DNA of 37,812 nucleotides from Actinomycetota bacterium (GTDB lineage: Bacteria > Actinomycetota > Actinomycetes > S36-B12): positions 1-37,812 of the forward strand of contig JAFMFD010000014.1 of NCBI GenBank assembly GCA_017856385.1, in the 5' to 3' direction. The stretch's first letter is position 1; the number at the start of each line of letters is the position of its first letter. The notes below the pieces were generated by a model that made no database searches, had not been told where the DNA came from, and was given only the letters and a program-made list of their open reading frames with translations. The translations under genes and the position numbers were made by a program. Positions 15,689 through 24,867 of the stretch are shown piece by piece.

Positions 15689-16312
15689 TCACGAGGAGCC
15701 TGCGCCCGACTGCTGATAGAGCCCGTACTTGGCGATCAGGTGGGCGACGCCGGACGGTACGAGATAGGTCACTGGAGCACCGGCGCGCACGCGGGCACGG
15801 ATGTCGGTCGACGAGATGGACAGCGCCGGCACCTCGAGCAGGGATACCTGCGCGTGCGGCAGGCCGGGGTCGGCCAGCTCGTGCCCCGGCCGGGTGACTC
15901 CGACGAGATGCGCGGAGGCCAGGAGCTGCTCGACATCGCGCCAGCCGAGGATCTCCGACAGCGCATCGGCCCCGGTGATGAAGTACCACTCGACGTCCAC
16001 GCCGGGATGGTCGTGATCGAACTCCGCACGTAGGTCGCGCAGCGTGTCGACCGTGAAGGTCGGCCCCGGCCGGTCGATGTCGACGCGAGTGACCCGGAAC
16101 CTCGGATTCGACGCCGTCGCGACGACGGTCATCAGGTAGCGGACCTCCGCGGGGGCTCGGCCGTCACCCGCCTTGTGGTAGGCCTCACCGGTCGGGCTGA
16201 AGATCACTTCGTCGAGCGCGAAACGGTGCGCGACCTCGGACGCGGCCACGAGGTGTCCCTGGTGGATCGGGTCGAAGGTTCCGCCCATGATCCCGATGCG
16301 GCGAACGCTCAT
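15689..16312 (-). CDS. nadD: Nicotinate-nucleotide adenylyltransferase NadD
   Basis: 207 aa. The nucleotidyltransferase signature [12 protein letters not shown] (about 10-21) and the C-terminal [10 protein letters not shown] motif (about 166-175) are intact. NadD makes deamido-NAD from nicotinate mononucleotide and ATP in NAD synthesis. Length is normal. It lies 16 nt after the 48-aa membrane gene and 73 nt before rsfS, so these may form one unit. Confidence 0.96.
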   Translation of the reverse strand: MSVRRIGIMGGTFDPIHQGHLVAASEVAHRFALDEVIFSPTGEAYHKAGDGRAPAEVRYLMTVVATASNPRFRVTRVDIDRPGPTFTVDTLRDLRAEFDHDHPGVDVEWYFITGADALSEILGWRDVEQLLASAHLVGVTRPGHELADPGLPHAQVSLLEVPALSISSTDIRARVRAGAPVTYLVPSGVAHLIAKYGLYQQSGAGSS

Positions 16313-16328
16313 GAGCGTCTGCAGGATC

Positions 16329-16475
16329 TCAGTCGCCGACCTTGATCATCAGCGTAAGGACCAGCAGGCCGAGCAGGACGGCGAGGGCGATGCCCCCGAA
16401 CATGTAGGGACTCGGGGCACTGTGCTCGGCGACCTCCTCGCTGGCGAGGATTAGGGCGGTGCTGATCGCGCTCAT
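16329..16475 (-). CDS. 48-aa single-helix membrane protein, conserved position
   Basis: Short frame starting ATG at 16475 with GGAGG four nt upstream. The product opens [20 protein letters not shown], then [20 protein letters not shown], and ends TLMIKVGD. One clear membrane helix spans about 26-44, with an acidic/His N-terminal part. Actinobacteria often have a similar tiny protein with an SPY--GG-A start to the helix just before nadD, so I regard it as real and missed easily because of size. Function unknown; it is probably co-transcribed with nadD. Confidence 0.8.
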   Translation of the reverse strand: MSAISTALILASEEVAEHSAPSPYMFGGIALAVLLGLLVLTLMIKVGD

Positions 16476-16502
16476 GGAACCTCCGGGTCACGTGGCCTGT
16501 CC

Positions 16503-16522
16503 AGGCCCACTTTAGTGGGCCT
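16503..16522 (-). terminator. Hairpin between proA and the 48-aa gene
   Basis: AGGCCCAC-TTTA-GTGGGCCT forms an 8-bp stem with a 4-nt loop in the 64-nt gap after proA. There is no U-tract on the minus strand, so it may be a weak or factor-assisted terminator, or a 3'-end stabiliser. Confidence 0.45.
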
Positions 16523-16539
16523 CACGGGCGGAACGTGCC

Positions 16540-17832
16540 TCACGTGCGGATGTGGCCGTCGCCGGTCACAACGTAGGTCGTGGTGGTCAGCTCGGCCAGG
16601 CCCATGGGACCACGGGCGTGCAATTTCTGGGTCGAGATGCCGATCTCCGCCCCGAAGCCGAACTCCCCACCGTCGGTGAACCGAGTCGAGGCGTTGACCA
16701 TCACGGCGGCCGAGTCGACGCCGGCGATGAAGGTGGCGATCGCACCCTGACTGTCGCTGACGATGGCCTCGGTATGGCCTGAGGACCAGCGGCGGATGTG
16801 TTCCAGGGCATCCTCGATGCTGTCGACGATGCCAGCAGCGATGTCGAGCGAGTAGTACTCCGCGGCCCAGTCGTCGTCGGTCACGGGTGCGAACGGGATC
16901 CGCGCGCCCGTGGCATGCAGCGCGAACCGGTCGTCTCCGTGGATGGTCACACCGGCCTCGCCGAGGGCCGCCAGGGCACGCGGCAGGAAGGCGTCGGCGA
17001 TCTCGCGGTGGACGAGCACCGTCTCGGCCGCGTTGCACACGCTCACGCGCTGCGCCTTGCTGTTCATCAGGATGGCGACCGCCTTGTCGAGATCGGCGTC
17101 CTTGTCTATGTAGACGTGGCAGTTGCCCACGCCCGTCTCGATCACCGGCACCGTGGAGTTCTCGACGACGTTGCGGATGAGTGCCTCGCCCCCTCGCGGG
17201 ATGAGCACGTCGACAAGCCCTCGAGCGGTCATGAGGTGCGTCACCGACTCATGGGTCTCGCCGGGGACGAGCTGGACGGCGTCGGCGGGCAGTCCGGAAT
17301 CGACGAGGGCCGAGCGCATGACCTCCACGAGAGCCGCGTTGCTGGATGCGGCGGAGGACGAGCCCCGCAGGAGCGCGGCATTGCCGCTCTTGAGGCACAG
17401 GCCCGCCGCATCGACGGTGACGTTCGGACGGGCCTCGTAAATCATCCCGACGACACCGAGTGGCACGCGGACCTGCCGCACCTGCAGACCGTTGGGCAGC
17501 GTGTAGCCGCGCACGACCTCGCCCACCGGGTCCGGAAGCCCGGCGAGGTCGCGCAGGGCCCGGGCGATCGCCGCGATGCGCGCCTCGGTGAGGGTGAGCC
17601 GGTCGACGATGGCCTCTGCCGTCCCCGCCTCACGGGCGCGCAGCACGTCGACCTCGTTGGCGGCGACGATCCGCGCCGACGACGCATCCAGCGCACCGGC
17701 CATCGCCAGCAGGGCCGCATCCTTGGCATTGCGCGTGAGCGACCTGAGGATCACGGCGGCGGCGCGCGCGCGTTCTGCGGCCTGACGCACCAGGGTGCGC
17801 TCGTCGCGGGAGGTGTCGAGCGTGCTCGTCAT
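16540..17832 (-). CDS. proA: Gamma-glutamyl phosphate reductase ProA
   Basis: 430 aa. It reduces glutamyl-5-phosphate to the semialdehyde with NADPH, the second step of proline synthesis. The aldehyde-dehydrogenase-like fold shows [19 protein letters not shown] (about 125-143), [11 protein letters not shown], and the catalytic cysteine in [15 protein letters not shown] (about 258-272). The ATG at 17832 is preceded by TATCGT at 7 nt, a leaderless start, so proA has its own promoter although proB lies just upstream. Confidence 0.97.
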   Translation of the reverse strand: MTSTLDTSRDERTLVRQAAERARAAAVILRSLTRNAKDAALLAMAGALDASSARIVAANEVDVLRAREAGTAEAIVDRLTLTEARIAAIARALRDLAGLPDPVGEVVRGYTLPNGLQVRQVRVPLGVVGMIYEARPNVTVDAAGLCLKSGNAALLRGSSSAASSNAALVEVMRSALVDSGLPADAVQLVPGETHESVTHLMTARGLVDVLIPRGGEALIRNVVENSTVPVIETGVGNCHVYIDKDADLDKAVAILMNSKAQRVSVCNAAETVLVHREIADAFLPRALAALGEAGVTIHGDDRFALHATGARIPFAPVTDDDWAAEYYSLDIAAGIVDSIEDALEHIRRWSSGHTEAIVSDSQGAIATFIAGVDSAAVMVNASTRFTDGGEFGFGAEIGISTQKLHARGPMGLAELTTTTYVVTGDGHIRT

Positions 17833-17839
17833 ACCGGTG

Positions 17840-17845
17840 ACGATA
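17840..17845 (-). promoter_or_regulatory. proA: -10 box of proA (leaderless)
   Basis: TATCGT on the minus strand, 7 nt before the proA ATG; no ribosome binding site is present in the gap. Confidence 0.55.
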
Positions 17846-17863
17846 CCGACATCCCCGGCTGCC

Positions 17864-18265
17864 TCAGAACGGGATGACCCGCCCAGCGGCCACAAGGCCC
17901 GGTCGCTCGTGGATGTACCGGCCGCGTCGGTGGAAGGTCTCCCGGTCGACGACCTCGACGCCGACGACGCGCCAGCGGGGCAGCTGGGCCGTGACGATGT
18001 GCTCATCCCACAGCAGGACGGCCATCCGCAGGGCCGATGCGACGTCGCCGGCCTCCTCCCAGTACCGGACCTCCGCGCGCTCGGTCGAGTACCGCCCGGC
18101 GAGCAGGAACGGGTGCTCCTCGCTGAGCCGCTCGAGCGCGGACTTGATGACGCCGGGCTCGACTGCCGCACCGGCCACGGTGAGGGTGACGTGCCACATC
18201 TCGCGGGCGCCGGCGGGCTCTCCCGGATCCACCGCATGCAGGTGACGCGTCTCATCCCGTTCCAT
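17864..18265 (-). CDS. Conserved hypothetical protein between proB and proA
   Basis: 133 aa, soluble. It has a weak N-terminal extension, then [24 protein letters not shown] (about 24-47) and the block [25 protein letters not shown] followed by [22 protein letters not shown] do not recognise a catalytic motif. The pattern of a ~100-residue alpha/beta protein with R-YW-E-GD and WRVVG-EVVDR is familiar from unannotated actinobacterial genes near proBA, so it is probably conserved. AGGGGG 6 nt upstream supports the ATG at 18265. It sits 21 nt after proB and may be co-transcribed with it. Confidence 0.75.
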   Translation of the reverse strand: MERDETRHLHAVDPGEPAGAREMWHVTLTVAGAAVEPGVIKSALERLSEEHPFLLAGRYSTERAEVRYWEEAGDVASALRMAVLLWDEHIVTAQLPRWRVVGVEVVDRETFHRRGRYIHERPGLVAAGRVIPF

Positions 18266-18286
18266 GCGCCACCCCCTGCCCTTGCG

Positions 18287-19417
18287 CTAGGTCGTCATGA
18301 TCACCAGGTCATCGCGGTGGACGACCTCCCGCTCATACTCGGGACCGAGTTCGCGGGCGAGGTCCCTGGTGGACCGGCCCAGCAGACCCGGCAGTTCCTG
18401 TGCGTCAAAGTTGACCAGACCACGGGCGATCGTGGTGCCGTTTTCGTCCAGAAGCTCCACCGGATCTCCGGCACTGAACGAGCCCTCGATCGACGTGATA
18501 CCCGCAGGCAGCAGTGACTTGCGCAGGTCGACCACGGCGCGTACTGCGCCGGCGTCGAGGCGCAGCCGACCCACGGGTGTCGTCGCATGCTCCAGCCACA
18601 GCAGCCGGGTCGAGGTGCGTCGGCCCGTGGGGTGGAAGACGGTGCCGACGTCGGCCGCGGTGAGCGCCTCGCGCACCTGCTCGGCGGAGGTGAGCAGCAC
18701 CGGGATCCCGGCCGACGTGGCGATGCTCGCCGCCTCGACCTTGGTGGCCATGCCCCCCAGCCCGACCCCGGAGCCCACGCCGCCGATGCTGACCGCATCG
18801 AGGTCGGCAGGGCCCGTCACCTCGCGCACCAGGCGTGCCCCCGCCCTGCTCGGCGGACCGTCGTAGAGGCCGTCGACATCGGAGAGCAGGACGAGCGCGT
18901 CGGCCTGCACCACGTGGGCGACGAGGGCCGCAAGTCGATCGTTGTCGCCGAATCGGATCTCGTCGGTGGCGACGGTGTCGTTCTCGTTGACGATGGGCAC
19001 GACCCCGAGGTCGAGCAGTCGGAAGAGTGTGCGCTGCGCGTTGCGGTAGTGCGATCGACGGATGACGTCATCGGCGGTGACGAGCACCTGCCCGACGGTC
19101 AGGCCGTGACGGCCGAAGGCCCCGCTGTAGTGGGCCAACAGCATGCCCTGACCGACCGAGGCTGCGGCCTGCTGCGTCGCGAGGTCGCGCGGCCGTCGGG
19201 TCAGCCCCAGCGACGGCAGACCGCTGGCGATGGCACCGCTGGACACCAGCACGACCTGATGGCCGGCAAGACGTCGGCCCGCGACCTGCTCCACCAGTGC
19301 GTCGACCCGCGCACCGTCGACGCCCTTCCCGGGAAGCGTGAGGGACGACGAGCCCACCTTGACCACGACGCGAGGCGCCTGAGCGATGCGTCGGCGCAGG
19401 TCCTGCTCCGAGCTCAT
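18287..19417 (-). CDS. proB: Glutamate 5-kinase ProB
   Basis: 376 aa. It phosphorylates glutamate at the first step of proline synthesis and is normally feedback-inhibited by proline. The amino acid kinase domain (about 12-260) shows [30 protein letters not shown] and [12 protein letters not shown]-terminal PUA domain (about 280-360) is present, as in long-form ProB. Its start overlaps the obgE stop by 4 bp (ATGA), so it is translated in the rplU-rpmA-obgE-proB series. Confidence 0.97.
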   Translation of the reverse strand: MSSEQDLRRRIAQAPRVVVKVGSSSLTLPGKGVDGARVDALVEQVAGRRLAGHQVVLVSSGAIASGLPSLGLTRRPRDLATQQAAASVGQGMLLAHYSGAFGRHGLTVGQVLVTADDVIRRSHYRNAQRTLFRLLDLGVVPIVNENDTVATDEIRFGDNDRLAALVAHVVQADALVLLSDVDGLYDGPPSRAGARLVREVTGPADLDAVSIGGVGSGVGLGGMATKVEAASIATSAGIPVLLTSAEQVREALTAADVGTVFHPTGRRTSTRLLWLEHATTPVGRLRLDAGAVRAVVDLRKSLLPAGITSIEGSFSAGDPVELLDENGTTIARGLVNFDAQELPGLLGRSTRDLARELGPEYEREVVHRDDLVIMTT

Positions 19418-20796
19418 GACGCACCCCCACCGAGGAGATCCTCGGTGCGCGCATCCAGGCGGACATCCGTGCCGCGGGGACCGGACATGCCCGCGTCCCC
19501 CGCGATGATGCTGGGGTACCAGTCGAAGACGACGGCGTCGGTCTCCGGGCCGATCATGACCGCGACACCGGGAGTGGCACCCATGGCCAGCAGGCGCTCC
19601 TCGACGCCGAGCCGCGCCAGCCGGTCGGCCAGGTACCCCACGGCCTCGTCATTGGCGAAGTCCGTCTGCCGCACCCATCGCTCCGGACGGACACCGCGCA
19701 CGCGGTATCCGTCGGCCTCCCGGGTGACGCTGAACCCTGACTCGTCGACGGGCGCCGGGCGCAGGACGATCCGCGCCTCCTCGGCCGGAGCGGCCTCACG
19801 GGCCCGCACCACGAGGTCGGCCATGGCGAACGACAGTGCACGCAGGCCCTCGTGGGTCGCGGCGGAGATCTCGTAGACCGGGTATCCGCGCTCCTCGATG
19901 ATGGGACGCACGAGATCGGCAAGCACGCGCGCATCGGGCACGTCGATCTTGTTGAGGGCCACGAGGCGCGGCCGATCCGCGAGGCCGCCGTACTGCTCGA
20001 GCTCGGCCTCGATGACATCGAGATCGTCGATCGGATCGCGACCCGGATCCATGGTCGCGCAGTCGAGCACGTGCACCAGGACGCTGCAGCGCTCGACGTG
20101 ACGCAGGAACTCCAGTCCCAGTCCGCGACCCTCGCTGGCCCCCGGGATGAGTCCGGGCACGTCGGCGACGGTGTAGACGACATCGCCCGCAGTGACCACG
20201 CCGAGGTTGGGCACGAGCGTGGTGAAGGGGTAGTCGGCGATCTTGGGGCGGGCTGCCGACATGGCGGCGACGACGCTGGACTTGCCCGCGCTCGGGAAGC
20301 CCACCAGCGCGACGTCCGCCACGGTCTTCAGTTCCAGGACGACGTCGCGACGATCGCCCGGCTCGCCGAGGAGCGCGAAGCCGGGGGCCTTGCGCCGGGG
20401 AGACGCGAGGGCGGCATTGCCCAGGCCGCCCCGACCGCCCCGGGCGATCACGTAGGTCGCACCCGGGCCGACGAGGTCGGCGAGGACCTCACCCTCGGGA
20501 GTGGCGACGACCGTGCCGCTGGGAACGCGCAGGACGATGTCCGCTGCCTCGGCACCGTTGCGGTGGCCACCCTGACCGGGACGGCCGTTGCCCGCCTTGC
20601 GATGGGGTCCGTGGTGGAACTCCAGCAGCGTCGTCACTCCAGGATCGACGACCGCGACGACGTCGCCCCCTCGACCGCCGTTGCCGCCGTCCGGACCGCC
20701 GAGCGGCTTGAACTTCTCACGCAGGACCGAGGCGCACCCATTGCCGCCGTCGCCACCCTGCGCGTGCAGGGTGACCCGGTCGACGAAGGTGGCCAT
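19414..20796 (-). CDS. obgE: Ribosome-associated GTPase ObgE/CgtA
   Basis: 460 aa. The Obg glycine-rich N-terminal fold (1-158: [23 protein letters not shown]) is followed by a GTPase domain with G1 GFPSAGKSS (about 166-174), DVPGL (about 213) and NKID (about 283). The C-terminal OCT domain (about 350-430, ending [10 protein letters not shown]) is present. Obg couples 50S subunit assembly to GTP and ppGpp levels. Gene order rplU-rpmA-obgE is near universal. 130 nt separate it from rpmA, with a hairpin in the gap. Confidence 0.97.
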   Translation of the reverse strand: MATFVDRVTLHAQGGDGGNGCASVLREKFKPLGGPDGGNGGRGGDVVAVVDPGVTTLLEFHHGPHRKAGNGRPGQGGHRNGAEAADIVLRVPSGTVVATPEGEVLADLVGPGATYVIARGGRGGLGNAALASPRRKAPGFALLGEPGDRRDVVLELKTVADVALVGFPSAGKSSVVAAMSAARPKIADYPFTTLVPNLGVVTAGDVVYTVADVPGLIPGASEGRGLGLEFLRHVERCSVLVHVLDCATMDPGRDPIDDLDVIEAELEQYGGLADRPRLVALNKIDVPDARVLADLVRPIIEERGYPVYEISAATHEGLRALSFAMADLVVRAREAAPAEEARIVLRPAPVDESGFSVTREADGYRVRGVRPERWVRQTDFANDEAVGYLADRLARLGVEERLLAMGATPGVAVMIGPETDAVVFDWYPSIIAGDAGMSGPRGTDVRLDARTEDLLGGGAS

Positions 20797-20874
20797 CTGC
20801 GCATCCTCTCAGGCGGTGCGGACCGGTCCGCGGCAGACAGGGCGCTGCGCGGCCTGTCGATGGGGCGGACACGG

Positions 20875-20909
20875 CAGGAGGGCGGACCGAAGATCGGCCC
20901 GCCCTCCTG
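20875..20909 (-). terminator. Large hairpin between rpmA and obgE
   Basis: CAGGAGGGCGG (20875-20885) pairs perfectly with CCGCCCTCCTG (20899-20909), with partial pairing inside. It lies just after the rpmA stop. There is no U-tract, so it probably attenuates or stabilises rather than fully terminates, giving more ribosomal protein mRNA than obgE mRNA. Confidence 0.55.
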
Positions 20910-20926
20910 GTGCGATGTCTGCGGAA

Positions 20927-21178
20927 TTACTCGGTGACGATGCTGACCACCCGGCGGCCGCGCATGGTCCCGAACTGGACCGCACCGGCAGCGAGGGCGA
21001 ACAGGGTGTCATCGCCGCCACGGCCGACGTTGGCGCCCGGGTGGAAGTGCGTGCCGCGCTGGCGCACGAGGATCTCGCCGGCGTTGACCTGCTGGCCGCC
21101 GAACCGCTTGACCCCGAGCCGCTGGGCGTTCGAGTCGCGTCCGTTGCGGGTGCTGGAGGCGCCCTTCTTGTGTGCCAT
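20927..21178 (-). CDS. rpmA: 50S ribosomal protein L27
   Basis: 83 aa. It begins [20 protein letters not shown] and holds the family signature [17 protein letters not shown]. The N-terminus reaches the peptidyl-transferase centre; there is no firmicute-type cleaved prepeptide. It lies 5 nt after rplU, the standard pairing. Confidence 0.98.
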   Translation of the reverse strand: MAHKKGASSTRNGRDSNAQRLGVKRFGGQQVNAGEILVRQRGTHFHPGANVGRGGDDTLFALAAGAVQFGTMRGRRVVSIVTE

Positions 21179-21183
21179 CTACG

Positions 21184-21498
21184 TCACTTCCCCGGGGTGA
21201 TGCCGGTGACCTTGACCGCAGTGAGCTCCTGACGGTGCCCCTGGCGGCGGCGGTAGCCGGTCTTGTTCTTGTAGCGGAGGATGTCGATCTTGGGACCACG
21301 ACGGTGGTCGACGATCTCGGCGGTGACCGAGGCCTTGGCGAGGGCCGTGGGGTCGGAGGTCACGGCCTCGCCGTCGACCAGCAGCAGGACGGGCAGGGCC
21401 AGCGTCGCGCCGGGCTCGCCGACCTGCCGGTCGAGCACCACGACGTCGCCGACCGCGACCTTCTCCTGCCGGCCGCCGGCACGAACGATGGCGTACAC
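21184..21498 (-). CDS. rplU: 50S ribosomal protein L21
   Basis: 104 aa, opening [20 protein letters not shown] and ending in the conserved basic region [22 protein letters not shown] start with AGGAG 7 nt upstream. A candidate promoter and a small leader hairpin lie in the gap after rne. Confidence 0.98.
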   Translation of the reverse strand: MYAIVRAGGRQEKVAVGDVVVLDRQVGEPGATLALPVLLLVDGEAVTSDPTALAKASVTAEIVDHRRGPKIDILRYKNKTGYRRRQGHRQELTAVKVTGITPGK

Positions 21499-21525
21499 CG
21501 TGAACTCCTGTCGTCTGGGATGCGG

Positions 21526-21560
21526 TCAGGCGATGGCCTGAGGCACAAGGGGAAAGGATA
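21526..21560 (-). promoter_or_regulatory. rplU: rplU promoter -10 and leader hairpin
   Basis: On the minus strand TATCCT (21555-21560) could drive a leader of about 50 nt. The leader holds a 6-bp hairpin TCAGGC-CATC-GCCTGA (21526-21541) ahead of the AGGAG site. Ribosomal protein leaders are often autoregulated, but this hairpin is too small to claim a known type. Confidence 0.4.
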
Positions 21561-21580
21561 CGGAAGGCCTTCAGCGGGGG

Positions 21581-23971
21581 TCAAACCGACCCCGCCGGGA
21601 CCTCCTCGGGGGTCTGGACTTCCTCAGGGGAGGCGTCTTCGGGGGACTCGAGGGACTCGACCGACTCCGCGGCCTCGCTGGCCGCGAGCGCCCGGGCCGC
21701 CGCCTCGGCGGGGTCCACGAAGCCGGCGGGCTTGCGGCCCTTGGGCGACTCGTGGTGGTGGTCCCCATGCAGGGACACGCGGATGCCCCGGCCGTTGCAG
21801 TGGTCGCAACTCGTGGAGAAGGACTCGAGCAGCCCCGAGCCGATCCGCTTGCGGGTCATCTGCACCAGCCCCAGCGACGTGACCTCGGCCACCTGGTGCT
21901 TGGTGCGGTCCCGGCCCAGGCACTCGACGAGTCTGCGCAGGACGAGATCGCGATTGCTCTCGAGCACCATGTCGATGAAGTCGACGACGATGATGCCGCC
22001 GATGTCGCGCAGCCTGAGCTGCCGGACGATCTCCTCAGCGGCCTCGAGGTTGTTGCGCGTGACGGTCTGCTCGAGGTTCCCGCCCTGACCGGTGAACTTG
22101 CCCGTGTTGACGTCGACCACCGTCATGGCCTCGGTGCGGTCGATGACCAACGAGCCGCCGGACGGCAGGTGCACCTTGCGATCGAGCGCCTTCATCAGCT
22201 GCTCGTCCACGCGGTACTCCGCGAAGACGTCCGAGGGGCCCGTCCAGTGCTGGAGGCGATCGGCGAGGTCCGGGGCGACGGCGCCGATGTAGGCGCTCAG
22301 GGCCGTCCACGCGCCATCCCCCGCGATGACGAGCTGGTTGACGTCCTCATTGAAGATGTCGCGCACGACCTTGATCGCGAGGTCGGGCTCGCTGTAGAGC
22401 AGGCTCGGGGGCGCAGCGGACTTCGCCGCCGCGGAGATGTCCTCCCACTGCGCGGCCAGCCGTGCGACATCGGCCTCGAGCGCCTCCTCGGGTGCGCCCT
22501 CAGCGGCCGTGCGCACGATGACGCCGGCCTCCTCGGGCATGACGCGCTTGAGGACCTTCTTGAGCCGGCTGCGCTCGCTGTCGGGCAGCTTGCGGCTGAT
22601 GCCGGTCATCGCACCGTCCGGCACGTAGACGAGGAACCTGCCAGGCAGTGAGACCTGGCTGGTGAGCCGGGCACCCTTCTGACCCACGGGGTCCTTGGTG
22701 ACCTGCACGAGCACCGGGTCGCCGGACTTCAGAGCGAACTCGATGCGCTTGGGCTGGCCCTCCAGGCCGGCGGCGTCCCAGTTCACCTCGCCGGCGTACA
22801 GCACGGCATTGCGACCGCGGCCGATGTCGACGAAGGCCGCCTCCATGCTGGGCAGCACGTTCTGCACTCGGCCGAGGTAGACATTGCCGACCATCGAGGA
22901 TGACGACCCCCGGGTCACGTAGTGCTCGACGAGGACGCCGTCCTCCAGCACCGCGATCTGCGTGCGGTCCCCCTCCTGGCGCACGACCATGACGCGGGTC
23001 ACCGACTCGCGGCGGGCGAGGAACTCGGCCTCGGTCAGGATCGGCGCACGTCGGCGGCCGGCTTCACGGCCCTCCCGACGACGCTGCTTCTTGGCCTCCA
23101 GTCGCGTCGAGCCCTTCAGGCCCGCGACGTCGTCACCGCCCTTGGAGCGCGGCTCGCGCACCCGCGTGACGGTGTTCGGCGGATCGTCCGGCGAGCCCTC
23201 GGCATCCTCTCCCGAGCCACGGCGGCGGCGACGACGCCGACGGCGCGTGGCACCCGACTCCTCGTCGCTGCCCTCGCCGGACTCGCGATCCTCATCGGTG
23301 TCGTCCTCGTCCGAGCCCGCTGCACCGTCCTCGTCGCCACCACGGCGACGGCGACGGCCACCGCGGCGACGGCGACGGCGACGGCTGTCGCCGGACTCCT
23401 CGTCGTCAGCGTCAGCGTCGGCCTCCTCGGACACCTCGGACACCTCGGCTGCGTCGTCGGCGGCGGGCACGTCCGCGGCCACGTCCTTCGCCGAGCGGCG
23501 ACGGCCACGGGCGCGAGCCGGGCTCGCCTCCTCGGCAGACTCCGTCGCCTCGGTCGCCTCGGCGGGCGCCTGGAACAGGGGTGCGACGAATGCGGGGGCA
23601 GCCGTCGGGCTCGCGGACGCCTCGCCCGCGTCGGCGGCGGACGCACGGGGCGTCCGCGCGCGGGAGGCCCGCTTGGGCTTCGCCCCTGCCTCGTCCGCGG
23701 ATGGGGAGGCCAGAGCGTCGGAAGCGGGTGCTTCGGTCGCGGGCGCGTCGGCGGCCGGGACCTTCAGCTTCTTGGCCCGCGACGCCCGCTTGGGCTTCTC
23801 CGGTACGGGCGCGTCGCCGTCGGGCTGCTCGGTCACCGCCGCATCAGGGCTCGGCGGACCGGCCGGTCGACTGGCCGCGCGCCGACGCGTGCGGGGTGCG
23901 GGCTTGGCGGCACTGTCTGCCGTGGAATCTGCCGCTGAATCCACGGCGGGGTCGAGGATCTGGTCGTCCAC
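21581..23971 (-). CDS. rne: Ribonuclease E/G with long low-complexity N-terminus
   Basis: 796 aa from the GTG at 23971, chosen because AAGGAG lies 9 nt upstream; a TTG at 24043 would be the longest option. Residues 1 to about 310 are low-complexity: Ala/Pro/Glu-rich, acidic runs and arginine blocks (RRRRRRRGGRRRRRGG), the actinobacterial counterpart of the RNase E scaffold region. The catalytic part starts near 320 with an S1 domain, then the DNase I-like site with DVNTGKFTG (about 622) and DFIDM (about 664), and the zinc-link CDHCNGRG (about 723). It ends with an acidic tail. The enzyme cuts single-stranded AU-rich RNA in mRNA decay and rRNA/tRNA processing. Confidence 0.95.
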   Translation of the reverse strand: MDDQILDPAVDSAADSTADSAAKPAPRTRRRAASRPAGPPSPDAAVTEQPDGDAPVPEKPKRASRAKKLKVPAADAPATEAPASDALASPSADEAGAKPKRASRARTPRASAADAGEASASPTAAPAFVAPLFQAPAEATEATESAEEASPARARGRRRSAKDVAADVPAADDAAEVSEVSEEADADADDEESGDSRRRRRRRGGRRRRRGGDEDGAAGSDEDDTDEDRESGEGSDEESGATRRRRRRRRRGSGEDAEGSPDDPPNTVTRVREPRSKGGDDVAGLKGSTRLEAKKQRRREGREAGRRRAPILTEAEFLARRESVTRVMVVRQEGDRTQIAVLEDGVLVEHYVTRGSSSSMVGNVYLGRVQNVLPSMEAAFVDIGRGRNAVLYAGEVNWDAAGLEGQPKRIEFALKSGDPVLVQVTKDPVGQKGARLTSQVSLPGRFLVYVPDGAMTGISRKLPDSERSRLKKVLKRVMPEEAGVIVRTAAEGAPEEALEADVARLAAQWEDISAAAKSAAPPSLLYSEPDLAIKVVRDIFNEDVNQLVIAGDGAWTALSAYIGAVAPDLADRLQHWTGPSDVFAEYRVDEQLMKALDRKVHLPSGGSLVIDRTEAMTVVDVNTGKFTGQGGNLEQTVTRNNLEAAEEIVRQLRLRDIGGIIVVDFIDMVLESNRDLVLRRLVECLGRDRTKHQVAEVTSLGLVQMTRKRIGSGLLESFSTSCDHCNGRGIRVSLHGDHHHESPKGRKPAGFVDPAEAAARALAASEAAESVESLESPEDASPEEVQTPEEVPAGSV

Positions 23972-24114
23972 GAGGACGTACTCCTTAGTAGTGGGAGGCA
24001 ATGCCTCATCCACCGGTTCCGGGAGGGGCGTGCCCCTCGTCAAGTCTGGTCAGGTGCGAAAGGACGGGCGCGCAGTGGCGCGGCCCCTCGGTTCCGCCGG
24101 CGAGGCCGCGTCCG

Positions 24115-24864
24115 TCAGGCCGGGTCCGCGGGAGCCCGATCAGGATCGAACGGGTCACGAACCGTCAGGCCGTCTGCGTCGAGCGGCCCCTGCGCCAGCC
24201 TGGTGATCCGTACCGGGATCGGCGGCACGAGGCCCGCCACCCCACGCAGGGCGGACAGGACATCGTCGGGTCGCACGGACGGTGTGCCGTGACGCACGAC
24301 CAGCAGCAGTATCGCACAGCCCGATTCGGGCGACTCGCTGCACTCGGCCCGGAGCACGGCTCCCCGCGCGTCGAAGGTGCGCAGACCGTTCTTGGTCATG
24401 CGCTCGACCATCGCCTCGTCCACAGCCATAAGGGCGTCGACCGCCGCTGCGAGGGCGTCCTGGGGCACCTCGGGGAGTTCGAGCTGCCAGCACGAGGCCT
24501 CCAGCCGCTGGGCGAAGTCCGGGGTGGAGCCGACCACGACCTCCAGGACGTCCAGGCCCTCCGGCAGGGCCGCATCGAGGGCGGCCCGGACGGCCTCGGG
24601 GTCGCAGGGCGAGGTCACCCCCAATTCGACGTACTCCGCCTCGCTCGCAACGCCGGTCGCGGCGGAGTTGGCATACGAGATCCTCGGGTGGGGCGAGAAG
24701 CCGGCGCTGTAGGCCATCGGGATGCGCGCCCGGCGCACGGCACGCTCGAGGGCCCGCTGGAAGTCGCGATGGCTGGAGAAGCGCAGCCGGCCGCGCTTGG
24801 CATAGCGGACGCGAAGACGCTGGACGGTCGGCGCGAGGTCACGCGCCGGGGGTTGGGGGGGCAC
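24115..24864 (-). CDS. DUF2344 / TIGR03936 family protein
   Basis: 249 aa. It begins with the family pattern VQRLRVRYAKRGRLRFSSHRDFQRALERA (about 14-42) and has AYSAGFSPHPRISYANSAATG (about 51-71). The domain is normally encoded next to, or fused with, the radical SAM protein that lies 3 nt upstream here, so they probably act together. In RNA-modification-like radical SAM systems it may bind the substrate, but the reaction is unknown. Confidence 0.92.
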   Translation of the reverse strand: MPPQPPARDLAPTVQRLRVRYAKRGRLRFSSHRDFQRALERAVRRARIPMAYSAGFSPHPRISYANSAATGVASEAEYVELGVTSPCDPEAVRAALDAALPEGLDVLEVVVGSTPDFAQRLEASCWQLELPEVPQDALAAAVDALMAVDEAMVERMTKNGLRTFDARGAVLRAECSESPESGCAILLLVVRHGTPSVRPDDVLSALRGVAGLVPPIPVRITRLAQGPLDADGLTVRDPFDPDRAPADPA

Positions 24865-24867
24865 CCG

